From: Paenibacillus periandrae
Lineage (GTDB): Bacteria; Bacillota; Bacilli; Paenibacillales; NBRC-103111
Length of the DNA stretch: 64,000 nucleotides
Assembly: GCF_022458865.1 (NCBI RefSeq)
Contig: NZ_JAJNMU010000007.1
Coordinates: forward strand, 186,001-250,000
Direction of reading: 5' to 3'
The notes beneath the pieces were generated by a model, which saw nothing but the letters and a program-made list of their open reading frames with translations, made no database searches and had not been told where the DNA came from. The stretch's first letter is position 1. Every line of letters begins with the position of its first letter. Below, in pieces: positions 45,480 through 54,500 of this stretch. The translations under genes were made by a program, and so were the position numbers.

Positions 45480-45848
45480 TCAGTCTGCAGCCTCGGTGAA
45501 ACGCCACCGGCTTAACTTCAGCCCGTAAGCCATTTAACTTCATCCACAGTCTGATCGGCGATTCGCCCGCTTCGGTATCCACCGACTACAGAGCCTGCTT
45601 GCAGTGTGAGCACAAGTGCCCACTGAAGCTTCCTGTCCAAGGCCTTGTTCAGCATTTTCAATATCGCTCGATTAAAAGTCGAGTGCTCTACCACTGAGCT
45701 AATTGCCATACAGGCAATAAGGGATTCGAACCCTTGACACATCGGAGATTGACACCGGTATTAACGTTACAGCATACCTGCACCCAAGGTGTGCGGGCAC
45801 TGCGGGATGCTCGACATCCCTGCCTGGGTAAGTCACCCGTGCATCAAC
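45480..45848 (-). ncRNA. Structured RNA containing a circularly permuted tRNA-like module
   Basis: Limits are approximate: the 5' end is placed just after the shared upstream motif, the 3' end after the last clear hairpin. On the minus strand hairpins precede the tRNA module (GGGT/ACCC near 45828-45839; GGGATG/CATCCC near 45802-45820) and follow it (GCAC/GTGC near 45605-45625; TCGGT/ACCGA near 45570-45585; GGCTTA/TAAGCC near 45508-45530; CGGTG/CACCG near 45493-45509). TCAAT upstream and ATTGA downstream of the module can pair, closing it. No protein-coding frame with ribosome site is seen. The layout (tRNA-like module within a longer structured RNA) recalls YrlA-type RNAs, but I do not recognise the family, and no Ro60 gene is in the window. 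Confidence 0.65.
45667..45735 (-). tRNA. Circularly permuted tRNA-Lys(UUU)-like module
   Basis: In transcript order: T-arm AAGGG-TTCGAAT-CCCTT (45719-45735), 3' acceptor strand ATTGCC (45713-45718), 5-nt loop TGTAT (45708-45712), 5' acceptor strand GGCAAT (45702-45707), T8 A9, D-arm GCTC-AGTGGTA-GAGC (45685-45699), A26, anticodon arm CTCGA-CTTTTAA-TCGAG (45667-45683) with anticodon UUU (45674-45676), U33 and A37. All helices pair fully, with a 6-bp acceptor stem. So the acceptor stem is closed by a loop and the molecule's ends lie in the variable region. There is no CCA end, so it cannot be charged as it stands. A normal tRNA gene is excluded by the order of the halves. Confidence 0.85.
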
Positions 45849-45854
45849 CTCTCT

Positions 45855-45902
45855 TATCATGGCTCATTTTCAGGTGCAGGAACATGGTGAAAGTATTACG
45901 AC
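45855..45902 (-). promoter_or_regulatory. Shared 48-bp motif, copy upstream of the permuted-tRNA RNA
   Basis: Identical at 37 of 48 positions to 49706-49753 upstream of rtcB. The core, read on the plus strand, is GAACATGGTGAAAGTAT-n-ACGAC, with a second conserved block TATCAT-n-GCT-nn-TTTT. On the minus strand ATGATA is at the -10-like end, oriented towards the RNA and slipin. It also lies 110 bp upstream of the divergent WYL gene. Probably a promoter-operator of the island. Confidence 0.7.
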
Positions 45903-46011
45903 TTGCTACAAACTTCCCATTTTCTTCAATACCATCTGCTGTTACAATAACAATGCGGTTCCATAACGGTATTTCTGCACGAAAGAGATCAATCAGAATT
46001 GAGGTATTCAC

Positions 46012-47331
46012 ATGGCCAAGGAAAGCTTCGATAAAGAAATCCAGTTTTTACGTATGCTTGTCCTGACTGGCGGCGCATACAGTCGACAGCAATTTGCCGA
46101 TCGACTTGGCATTTCTGTTCATACCTTTGACAAAACGATCAAACGATTAAAAGAAATTGTCGGCTCGATCTATCGCCAGCTGCCTGAGGACCAGGGTAAA
46201 GAACTCGCCGATATGATCCGCTACAGCTATTTGGATTCCACAGACCCGATGCTGCTGTTTCTATTTCGCGCCAAATCGCTTAAAGAAACCGAATCCAAGC
46301 GGATCTCTCTGCTGTTGGCCACCCTTCGTAAGAAGTCGCTGACCGCCATGGAACTGCTGGATGCCTGCTGCAGCGCAATGCCCACCGAGCTTGCTTTGCC
46401 CGATGAAAAAACAGTCCGCTCCGATCTCAAATATCTCGAAGAAGTTGGCGTAATCGCCAAAGAACCAGGACCGCGCCCGTATCGTTACCGCATTAACCAT
46501 GACCTGGTCCGGGATTTATCGCAGGATGAGCTGCTGGATCTGTATGATTTTGTAGATATTATGGCCAATACTCAGCTTCCTTCCGTGCAAGGCTACCTGC
46601 TGCGAGACAATCTGAAGAAGAGTCTCCAGTACAGCCAGTCGGAGAAGCTGCTATTGGAGCCTTTTCTGTATAAATATCATTATTACTCCCGTATTTTGGA
46701 TGAGGCACATTTGTTTGTGCTGCTCGATGCGATCCGCAGCCGCCGTAAAGTGCAATTTTTGTATTTTTCGCCGAAAAACCCGCAAAGCTATGCTTCGCAA
46801 AATACAAACCCCTTGTTCGAACGCGAAGCGGAAGGCCATCAGGAGCTGACGCTTCCCATAAAAGTGGTGTACGATCATCAATATGGACGCTGGTACCTGC
46901 TGTCTCATCATGCACGGCATGGTATCAGAAAATATCGAATCGAGGGAATGACCCAGATTATCGAGGGCGAGTCTGTTACCGAGGCATTTTATGAAAGTAA
47001 AAAGCTAGAGCTGGAGCATAAAATTCAAAACAGCTGGTTAATCGATACCGGTCATCCGGTTACAGTTCGTGTGCGATTTTTCAATCCGGTTCATTTGCGG
47101 ACGAATTTCGTCATGGAACGTGTGCTGCTGCAAGGACAGTGGGGACACATTAGCGAAGAGAACGAGGAATCTTTTATATATGAAATAACCGTCAACGGTA
47201 CGCAGGAGATCAAGCCGTGGCTGCGGAGTTTCGGTTCCAGTTGCGAGGTTCTGGAGCCGAAGCGGTTGCGGCAAGAGCTGATAGCCGAATGGAAGGAGAT
47301 CCAGTCTTACTATGAACCTGAATCTGTTTGA
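46012..47331 (+). CDS. WYL-domain transcriptional regulator
   Basis: 439 residues; GAGG about 9 nt before ATG. N-terminal helix-turn-helix (about 15-60, YSRQQFADRLGISVHTFDKTIKRLKEI), a second wHTH-like region near 110-160 (ALPDEKTVRSDLKYLEEVGVIAK), then the WYL domain (about 235-320, AIRSRRKVQFLYFSP, VVYDHQYGRWYLLSHH, IRKYRIEGMTQI) and the WCX C-terminal extension. WYL domains sense nucleic-acid or nucleotide ligands and control defence and repair genes. Divergent from the permuted tRNA and overlapping a second WYL gene. This is a natural substitute for RtcR, the usual rtc regulator, which is absent. Confidence 0.88.
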   Translation: MAKESFDKEIQFLRMLVLTGGAYSRQQFADRLGISVHTFDKTIKRLKEIVGSIYRQLPEDQGKELADMIRYSYLDSTDPMLLFLFRAKSLKETESKRISLLLATLRKKSLTAMELLDACCSAMPTELALPDEKTVRSDLKYLEEVGVIAKEPGPRPYRYRINHDLVRDLSQDELLDLYDFVDIMANTQLPSVQGYLLRDNLKKSLQYSQSEKLLLEPFLYKYHYYSRILDEAHLFVLLDAIRSRRKVQFLYFSPKNPQSYASQNTNPLFEREAEGHQELTLPIKVVYDHQYGRWYLLSHHARHGIRKYRIEGMTQIIEGESVTEAFYESKKLELEHKIQNSWLIDTGHPVTVRVRFFNPVHLRTNFVMERVLLQGQWGHISEENEESFIYEITVNGTQEIKPWLRSFGSSCEVLEPKRLRQELIAEWKEIQSYYEPESV

Positions 47332-48121
47332 AAAGATTTTTAACTATCAGATTATTTCCCGCCTGGAGGATTCAGGCACCTTCATGATCACCTCCCATGA
47401 GCGCAGCTGGCTAAAAACCATGCTCCAGCATCCCGCAGCGGAGGAAGCATTCACGGCTGCAACACTTGAAAAGCTGCAGCAGCTCCTCGAGCCAGAGAGC
47501 ATGATGGACCTAACAGAGGCTTTCATGGAAAAAGCCCGCAGCACAGAGCGGCAGGTTTACCATGCGTACCTGCGCCCCTTGCGTCGGGCGATTATGAATC
47601 AGCAAGGCATTTGCATCAGCTATCAAGTGAAAGGCGGACGGACCAAACTCGATGAACTCGGGTTTCCTTATAAGCTGGAATATTCTATGGTCAAAAAGGA
47701 ATGGTATCTGCTCTGGTACCATCAGAGACGCAAAACCATGATGAGCACACGGCTGCACAAAATCTTGGCTGTAGCCGAAGAAGCTCTGCCTGATCATGAG
47801 GTCGCGCAGTATGGCGCAGACATTCACGCCGCTCTTGAGCAGCATCAAGCAAGCACCTCCATTCAGGTGCTGAGGGAATATAACCGCGAGCTGTCACGCA
47901 TCCTGTATGCCTTTTCCTGCTTTGAAAAGGAGGTCGATTATGACGCCGAACTCGACCTGTATACGATTCAGGTGACCTTTGCCAAAAATGAGACCGATTA
48001 TATGCTGTCCAAGCTTCGCTTTCTTGGCAAACGTGTCCGCATCGTCGGTGATCCAGTCCTCCAGCAGCGAATGTACGAAACTACTGTGAAGGCTTTGGAT
48101 CGTTATGCGGACCAAGAATAA
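47312..48121 (+). CDS. Second WYL-domain protein, lacking a DNA-binding domain
   Basis: 269 residues, overlapping the previous gene by 20 bp in another frame. Residues 1-75 are helical without a recognisable HTH; the WYL core is at about 90-165 (AIMNQQGICISYQVKGG, LEYSMVKKEWYLLWYHQRRKTMMSTRLHKIL), and a WCX-like domain follows. It probably forms a heterodimer with the first WYL protein, like the paired PafB/PafC, and lends a second ligand site. Confidence 0.85.
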   Translation: MNLNLFEKIFNYQIISRLEDSGTFMITSHERSWLKTMLQHPAAEEAFTAATLEKLQQLLEPESMMDLTEAFMEKARSTERQVYHAYLRPLRRAIMNQQGICISYQVKGGRTKLDELGFPYKLEYSMVKKEWYLLWYHQRRKTMMSTRLHKILAVAEEALPDHEVAQYGADIHAALEQHQASTSIQVLREYNRELSRILYAFSCFEKEVDYDAELDLYTIQVTFAKNETDYMLSKLRFLGKRVRIVGDPVLQQRMYETTVKALDRYADQE

Positions 48122-48149
48122 AAGCCTGCTAACAATTACGTCCAGCAGG
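48117..48149 (-). terminator. Terminator after rtcB
   Basis: CCTGCT (48125-48130) pairs with AGCAGG (48144-48149); on the minus strand CTTTTATTC follows. It lies between convergent WYL2 and rtcB. On the plus strand no T-run follows. Confidence 0.55.
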
Positions 48150-48227
48150 TCAGAGATTCATTCAGCGTCGATCAGGTGAAAACCCACTCTAGCTTTTCTT
48201 GAGTGATACATGACTTCTGGAGCATTC

Positions 48228-49646
48228 TCAAATTCCTTTAATCGCAGCCATGGGCTTGCATTTGGCCACCACATCTGCCAGTGACGCACCCACGACACTA
48301 TCAATGATTTGATCCACATCCTTATAGGCTTGCGGACATTCGTCCAGAATCGTCTCCAAGGAACGATGGTTCACCATGACCTCATCCTCAGAACCAACCT
48401 TCAAGGATTGCTCAAATTGATCCACGGTGACCATTTCCTTGGTAGCTCTCCGTGACCTGGTTCTCCCCGCTCCGTGGCAGATCGAATAAAAATTTTTCAA
48501 ACCTTCCTCTCTGCCAACCATAATATAAGACGAGGTCCCCATTGAGCCCGGAATCAAGGCCGGATGACCTGTTTCTTTGTAGGCTGGCGTGTTCAGAAAA
48601 TGCTTGGGTGGCAGCGCCCGCGTTGCCCCTTTCCGGTGAACGAGCATAGACTGACCGCGATGAAATTCTTTAAGCGCATAGTTATGCATCAGATCATACA
48701 GCACCGGCGTCTCCATACCAGAGCCGAATACCTCCCTGAAAGCCTCCTGTATCCCGAATGCAATCATATGTCTGTTGCTGACAGCAAAGTTCAATGAAGA
48801 ATACATTAAGTTCAGATAGGTTTGTCCCTCCTGGCTCGCAATAGGCGCGTAGATCAGATTGGGATCAGGATTGCTCACACCCCAAAGACGCATGGACTCC
48901 TTGAGCACTTTGTTATACTCGCGCCCAACCATAGCGCCCCATGCACGGGAACCGGAATGGATCATGACCACAACCTGCCCATCGAACAGTCCCCACTTCG
49001 CTGCAAGCTCCCGATGCTTTTCATCCACTTCCAGATACTGAATTTCAATAAAATGATTCCCGCTGCCAAGTGACCCTAATTGACCTTGGGCGTTTTTACG
49101 AATTTTGGGTGGCAGATGTTCGAGGAAAGCATGATCGTACTGAAAAGCCGACTCCTCCACATGCGTTAACCAGCGCTCATTAGGTACATAGGATGCAGGC
49201 AATCCCTTCAAGCCATACTGTACAACATTCATGATATCGATATCGGCATAATGCGAATTGGTTCTTTCGTTCGTTGGTACATACTTCTCGATAGCTGTGA
49301 TCAGCGCTCTACGAACCGCTTTATCCTGAATATCGCTGCGACGCAGTGACGTCGTATGCACCCGCATGCCGCAGCCGATATCGACACCAACAATTGACGG
49401 AGATACGATACCATCCTTCATATTCCACACGGCTGTCGTTCCGATGCAGGTCCCAACACCCACATGTGCATCAGGCGTATAGCCCATATAGACGTTTCTT
49501 GGAATTCTCAAATTGTTATCGGCCATTTCGTAGACTCTCGATTCGAACGATTGGAAAATTTCCGGGTTCGCATAAACATGCAGATTCCCATGTCCCAGCT
49601 CAACCTCGTAGTGATTATTGCCATGTGCGATGATTTTATGATCCAT
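48228..49646 (-). CDS. rtcB: RtcB, RNA 3'-phosphate/5'-OH ligase
   Basis: 472 residues; GAGGAGG 8-9 nt before ATG. All RtcB hallmarks are present: GVDIGCGM (87-94) with metal-binding Cys92, GSLGSGNHFIEI with a metal His, MIHSGSRAWG, and the guanylylated His391 in CHGAGRTRSRR. RtcB joins RNA ends bearing 2',3'-cyclic or 3' phosphate to 5'-OH ends with GTP and Mn2+; in bacteria it repairs cleaved tRNA and rRNA. Here there is no rtcA, archease or rtcR beside it; instead WYL regulators, a slipin and a permuted tRNA-like RNA are nearby. Confidence 0.95.
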   Translation of the reverse strand: MDHKIIAHGNNHYEVELGHGNLHVYANPEIFQSFESRVYEMADNNLRIPRNVYMGYTPDAHVGVGTCIGTTAVWNMKDGIVSPSIVGVDIGCGMRVHTTSLRRSDIQDKAVRRALITAIEKYVPTNERTNSHYADIDIMNVVQYGLKGLPASYVPNERWLTHVEESAFQYDHAFLEHLPPKIRKNAQGQLGSLGSGNHFIEIQYLEVDEKHRELAAKWGLFDGQVVVMIHSGSRAWGAMVGREYNKVLKESMRLWGVSNPDPNLIYAPIASQEGQTYLNLMYSSLNFAVSNRHMIAFGIQEAFREVFGSGMETPVLYDLMHNYALKEFHRGQSMLVHRKGATRALPPKHFLNTPAYKETGHPALIPGSMGTSSYIMVGREEGLKNFYSICHGAGRTRSRRATKEMVTVDQFEQSLKVGSEDEVMVNHRSLETILDECPQAYKDVDQIIDSVVGASLADVVAKCKPMAAIKGI

Positions 49647-49705
49647 TGCTAATGCCTCCTCTGTCTTCCGTATGCCTCAGGTTCATGATGCTTGCCTTGT
49701 GAATC

Positions 49706-49753
49706 TATCATCGCTTGTTTTAGCTGGAACGAACATGGTGAAAGTATGACGAC
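49706..49753 (-). promoter_or_regulatory. Shared 48-bp motif, copy upstream of rtcB
   Basis: Same motif as at 45855-45902, in the same orientation relative to the minus-strand gene; its inner end is 60 bp before the rtcB start. It also lies 112 bp upstream of the divergent diguanylate cyclase gene. The sharing suggests that rtcB and the permuted-tRNA RNA are controlled together. Confidence 0.7.
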
Positions 49754-49864
49754 ATGGGAATAATTCACCGATGACAACCTGTATCATTATGTAGTATGGT
49801 TAATCTAAGCGATACTTTACAATCATGAGAAAGTCTAATGCATGTGAGGAGGAACCCAGCAGGC

Positions 49865-51427
49865 ATGACAACAGCAGCAACAGGTTATATCACAATCACG
49901 ATTTTTTCGGCTATGCTCAATCTGCTGCTCACCCTCTATATCATCAAAAAAATTAGTAAAACGCCGCTCTCACGAGCTTATTTGCTGTTATGCGGGTTTT
50001 GCTCGCTGTATGCCTTTGCATATGCAGGCGAGCTGGCTAGTGATTCTCTTCACCAAATGATGTACTGGATCAAGCTGGAATATTTGTTTGTTCCGTTCCT
50101 ACTACCTTTATGTCTACTCATCACGATTGAATATACGCATCTGGGCAGACAGTTGAAAAGATCGAGGCTATGGGCTTTATTTGTCATTCCATCCTTAACC
50201 TTGATCCTTCAGCTTAGCAATGACATGCATGGATTTTATTTCAGTTCGATAGAATTATATACACATGGCCCTTTTCCAGTCAGTGACGTCCATTTGGGAC
50301 CTTGGTTTTTCTTCGATGCCGCCTATTCCTGTACCTGTTTTGTGATATGTATCGTAATCCTGTTTCTGCAATGGAAAAAAGCTTCACTCATTTTCAGGAA
50401 GCAGATTGCCGCTATGGCGATTACCTTCACGATACCATTATTAAGTGCATCGCTGTATTATACCGATATTGTTCCCTACGGCATCAATGTTACGCCAGCA
50501 TCCATGAGCTTGACCTGTTTACTCATCGGGATTGCCATCTTCTCATTCCGGATGTTTTCACTTACACCGATAGCGATTCAAGCTGTGTTTGAGAGCATGC
50601 GCGACGGGATTCTGGTGCTGGATGAAGAAGGACGCATTGTCCGTTTTAATCAGGCAGCTGTCAAGGTCATTCCCTTATTGACCCCTGCGATCATCGGCAC
50701 CTCAGCGGATGGCTTGATTCCCGGTTTATCGGTTAAACAAATGACAGCAGAACCCTCCAGGCTTATTACCGAATACGATACAGAATTCCATATTGACGGC
50801 CTGATCGTTCACTACCAGGTTCGCATTTCTCCAATTCTGGAAAATACCGCTGAACATCATGTGGGTGTTATTGTATCCCTGATCGATATTACCGAACGTA
50901 TTCAGCTGCTGCAAAGATTGCAAAAGCTGGCCGCCATTGATGGTTTAACGGGAATATATAATCGTTCTCAATTCATACATGCTTGCGAACAACAGCTGCA
51001 GCAGATGAATCGGCAGCAAGCGCCAGCTGCGCTCCTCTTGTTCGATATTGACCACTTCAAACATGTCAACGATAATTATGGACATGAAGCAGGAGATATT
51101 GCCCTACAGCACGTAGTGAAATTATGTCAGAAACAGCTTCGGTCGAATGATTTATTTGGCCGTTACGGTGGAGAGGAATTTATCCTGTGGCTGCCGTGGA
51201 CCACACAACCTGTGGCTGTAGAGCTTGCCGAAGCTCTACGTTCCACCATTGAAGAATCGCCTGTACAGTATGATGGAGCCCCTATCCCGCTTACAGCCAG
51301 CTTTGGATTAACTGCGCTTCTACCTGATATCCCGTTAAATCAGCTTATTCGCGAGGCAGATGATGCTTTATACGCAGCCAAACGTGAGGGACGCAACCGA
51401 ATCAAGGTTCACTCATCATCTTTGTGA
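49865..51427 (+). CDS. Membrane diguanylate cyclase (7TM-PAS-GGDEF)
   Basis: About 520 residues from MTTAATGY (GAGGAGG 12 nt upstream; an ATG nine codons earlier is an alternative). Seven or so transmembrane helices in the first 220 residues match the histidine-kinase N-terminal 7TM sensor domain. A PAS domain follows (about 235-340, DGILVLDEEGRIVRFNQAA), then GGDEF (about 355-515) with the intact active-site motif RYGGEEF and DGLTGIYNR, DHFKHVNDNYGHEAGD. It should make c-di-GMP. Divergent from rtcB. Confidence 0.9.
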   Translation: MTTAATGYITITIFSAMLNLLLTLYIIKKISKTPLSRAYLLLCGFCSLYAFAYAGELASDSLHQMMYWIKLEYLFVPFLLPLCLLITIEYTHLGRQLKRSRLWALFVIPSLTLILQLSNDMHGFYFSSIELYTHGPFPVSDVHLGPWFFFDAAYSCTCFVICIVILFLQWKKASLIFRKQIAAMAITFTIPLLSASLYYTDIVPYGINVTPASMSLTCLLIGIAIFSFRMFSLTPIAIQAVFESMRDGILVLDEEGRIVRFNQAAVKVIPLLTPAIIGTSADGLIPGLSVKQMTAEPSRLITEYDTEFHIDGLIVHYQVRISPILENTAEHHVGVIVSLIDITERIQLLQRLQKLAAIDGLTGIYNRSQFIHACEQQLQQMNRQQAPAALLLFDIDHFKHVNDNYGHEAGDIALQHVVKLCQKQLRSNDLFGRYGGEEFILWLPWTTQPVAVELAEALRSTIEESPVQYDGAPIPLTASFGLTALLPDIPLNQLIREADDALYAAKREGRNRIKVHSSSL

Positions 51428-51441
51428 GGATGATATTAAAC

Positions 51442-51485
51442 AAAAGCCTGCTCAAGCCACCTAAGTGTGGCACGAGCAGGCTTTT
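51442..51485. terminator. Bidirectional terminator between the cyclase and SLH genes
   Basis: AAAAGCCTGCTC (51442-51453) pairs with GAGCAGGCTTTT (51474-51485), with an inner CCAC/GTGG helix; lies between convergent genes. Confidence 0.85.
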
Positions 51486-51536
51486 CAATGTTCAACATGA
51501 TGGGCTCAATAAATCCGCACCTTGTTCATCCCTTGA

Positions 51537-54500
51537 CTATTCATTCATAAATTCGGCAAATAACAAGAAACGCTTCAGCATAACTGCTGCTTCAGCTCGG
51601 GTAGCTTTGCTGTCAGGCGCAAATGTCCGTACTGTTGTCCCATTCACAATACCGGCATTCAGTGCTCCTGCAGCTGCGTCCTTGGCCCACGAAGATATGG
51701 CAAGGTTATCTTCGAATGCTGCAAGCTTTTTGGCATCCGTATCGTACTTCTTGCCTGACAGTTGGATCGCACGTGCAATCATCACAGCCATTTGCTCACG
51801 GGTAATCGTCGCATTAGGCTGAAAGCTTCCATTCTCCAATCCATCAACAAGAACTGCTTTCGAAGCGGCTCCTACTGCACCTGCATACCAATCGGTTGCT
51901 TGGACATCGGGGAATTTGGCCGCAGCTTGTTCAGCTAACGCTGTCTGCTCTTCGTTCAAACCTGCCGCTCGCACCAGCAGTGCTGCGAATTCAGCGCGTG
52001 TGATGGATTTTTGCGGAACAAAGGTTGTATCGGTCGCACCCTTAATCAACAGTTTGGAAGCAAGCAGTTCGATATCAGCCTGTGCCCAATGACCATTCAG
52101 ATCGGCAAAGGTTCTATTGGACTGAACCACCGTATATATGCTATTGCCAGGTCTTTTGATCGTTGCCATCAGGCTGCTTCCATTGCTTGTAAACAACGTA
52201 GGTACGAACGTCATCGTGCCCGTAACCGGGTTATACAGCACACCTGCTGCTTTTTTCGTATCCACAGAATGAGATATCTCGAACGATCTTGATACATATA
52301 CGGTACCGAAATCACTTACCGTTACCGTCTTACCGTTAGCCTCAGCTGTAATCATAAAGTCTACAGCACCAGCCAACGAAGTAATTCTATTCTTGGTTGC
52401 ATAAGCTGCGATAGTGTCTGCCAGCGCTCCACTCACTTTTTCTACGGAAATGTTCAGCTTTAGGTCTTTAGCATCCACACCCAGTGAAAGTGCCAGTTCG
52501 TTAACATCCAACACCTTTAAGGGAAGATCATAAGTAACGCCGCTTGCTTTGATCGACAAAATCGCATCAGATGCCTTGGAAACAGCGGCAGCGATTAACG
52601 AGGCTGTGACTTGCACGATCTTGACAAGCTCCGAGCCTGTGACTTCAACCGTCACCTTGGGATTACTGGAGGTTAGGGATTCTACGGCTTTGCCCCATAC
52701 AACCGAATCGATTGTGACCTGTGCAGCCGCTTTTCCATCAACGGTTACTTGCTGTGGAGCCACACGAATCTCACTGCCATTCACAATCGTTTGTACAGAA
52801 GCAGAGCCGCTGTCTGATCCCGCTCCACCCCCAGAGCTGCCCGTTGAAGAGGAGCCTGAATTACCGGGAATTGTATAAACAGCTACTGAAGCAGAGCTGG
52901 CGCTTTCCTTATCATTGTCAGCAGACACCGTGTAATAGTAATTTTTCCCTGGAAGCAAGCCCGAGTCCGTATAAGTCAGCTCCGTAGTAGTACCAATCTG
53001 CAAAAAGGTTACGTTATCCATACTGCGTTTAATCGTATAGGAAGTTGCGTTCGCAACACGATTCCAGGTAAGCGTTGCCTCTGTTCTTCCTGATACAGCG
53101 GTAAGACCCGTTGGAGCCAGCAGCTTAAATTTCAGAAAGTCGCCCCGAATGATCGTGCCATCCGCATTTCTTTGGTAAGGCAGGGTTGGCTGCAGGCTGA
53201 CGAAGTTGGCATCTGAAAGGGCTGTACCCGATTTATTAGCCGATACCGAGCCGTTAAACATATAATTGCTGTCTGAAGCCAGACTCGATGGATAGCTGTC
53301 TTTTGCCGTTATCCCTTTTTGATAGGAAATGAATCCATTAATTCGGAAATCTGTAGTAATGCCGCTGTAGGTTGTAAAATTCATGTTGCCCTTGGCATTG
53401 TTATAAGCGATGTTGCCACCCTCAGCCCGAACACCCGGATTACTATTGCTGGCGAAGCCATAAGCGCCATTGCCAAAAGCCAAACTGTTTCGAATGATAT
53501 GAGGAACGTGAATCCCTTCACCGCCCAGCTTAAAGCCATTTTTGTCTCCGGCACCGACCGTACCATTCGTTAAAGTGCCATTATTGTAAGCGATACTATC
53601 TTCGATAATGACAGCACCGATAGCACCCGAGCCTGCTTTGGTATATAAATCCCAACCGTCATCAATGTTGTTATGAGCGATATCCCCTCTAAATACATTC
53701 CCGACACCTGCTGTCAGCTTGGCCGCAAAGCCATCGGCATTATTATTGGAAGGATCGATATTATCATACGATTCACTATTAAGAATCAAATTGTAGGAGG
53801 GCCAAGTGGTCTTATCACTGGAGCCGTCTGTGCTGCTGATTTGCAGTCCGGTATCACCGTTATCATAAAATTTGCAGTTGTCAACAAGGTTGTAGCTACC
53901 GCCTACAGTAAAGCCTTTTGTATTGCCTGCTGTGCGGGTAAAGTCGATGCCTTGAACCTGCCAGTAATTGCCGCTCAGCACAACACCTTCAGATTTTTTG
54001 TCAAAATCAATGATCGGTCTTGTACCCGCAGCCGCAACCAGATATTTCTTGGCGTCTGCTGTTCCATCATTGCCCTTTTTAATATCGAGCTTGGAGGAAC
54101 GTATGTATCGACCGTCTTGCACGATAATTTTTTGCCCGGCTTTAACAAAATCAATTGCGGTATCCAGATCAAGCGGACTGTTAAGGGTACCTGTACCTTT
54201 GCTTGTTCCAGTCGGCGATACATAGATATCCCCGTTATCTGCATAAGTTTTCATCTCAACCGTATAGTTTTTAACCATTTTATCATAAGAGGTCAGCAGC
54301 TGCGTATCATCAGGTATAAATGCGATACTGAATCCTGTAGAGCTGTTGGCATTAAGCGTCGTATTCACTGTCAAAACCTTGTCGGCCGAGATAGCCTGAT
54401 CCAATGCGATGACAGATTGCCCCTGCTTAACTGTGATCGTACCCTTCACATTCACTTTTAACCCCAGCGCGTAAGCTGTCTTGGAGGTTCTCGATAACGA

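Noticed and set aside
45660..45740. An ordinary tRNA-Lys gene or two broken tRNA pseudogenes
   Set aside because: The halves are in reversed order with matching acceptor strands (GGCAAT/ATTGCC) and a 5-nt link; two unrelated pseudogenes would not be expected to pair perfectly. A decayed tandem array remains the main alternative.
45518..45742. 74-codon minus-strand open frame across the permuted tRNA
   Set aside because: It reads through tRNA helices, has no ribosome site and no protein-like composition; it is a by-product of the RNA gene.
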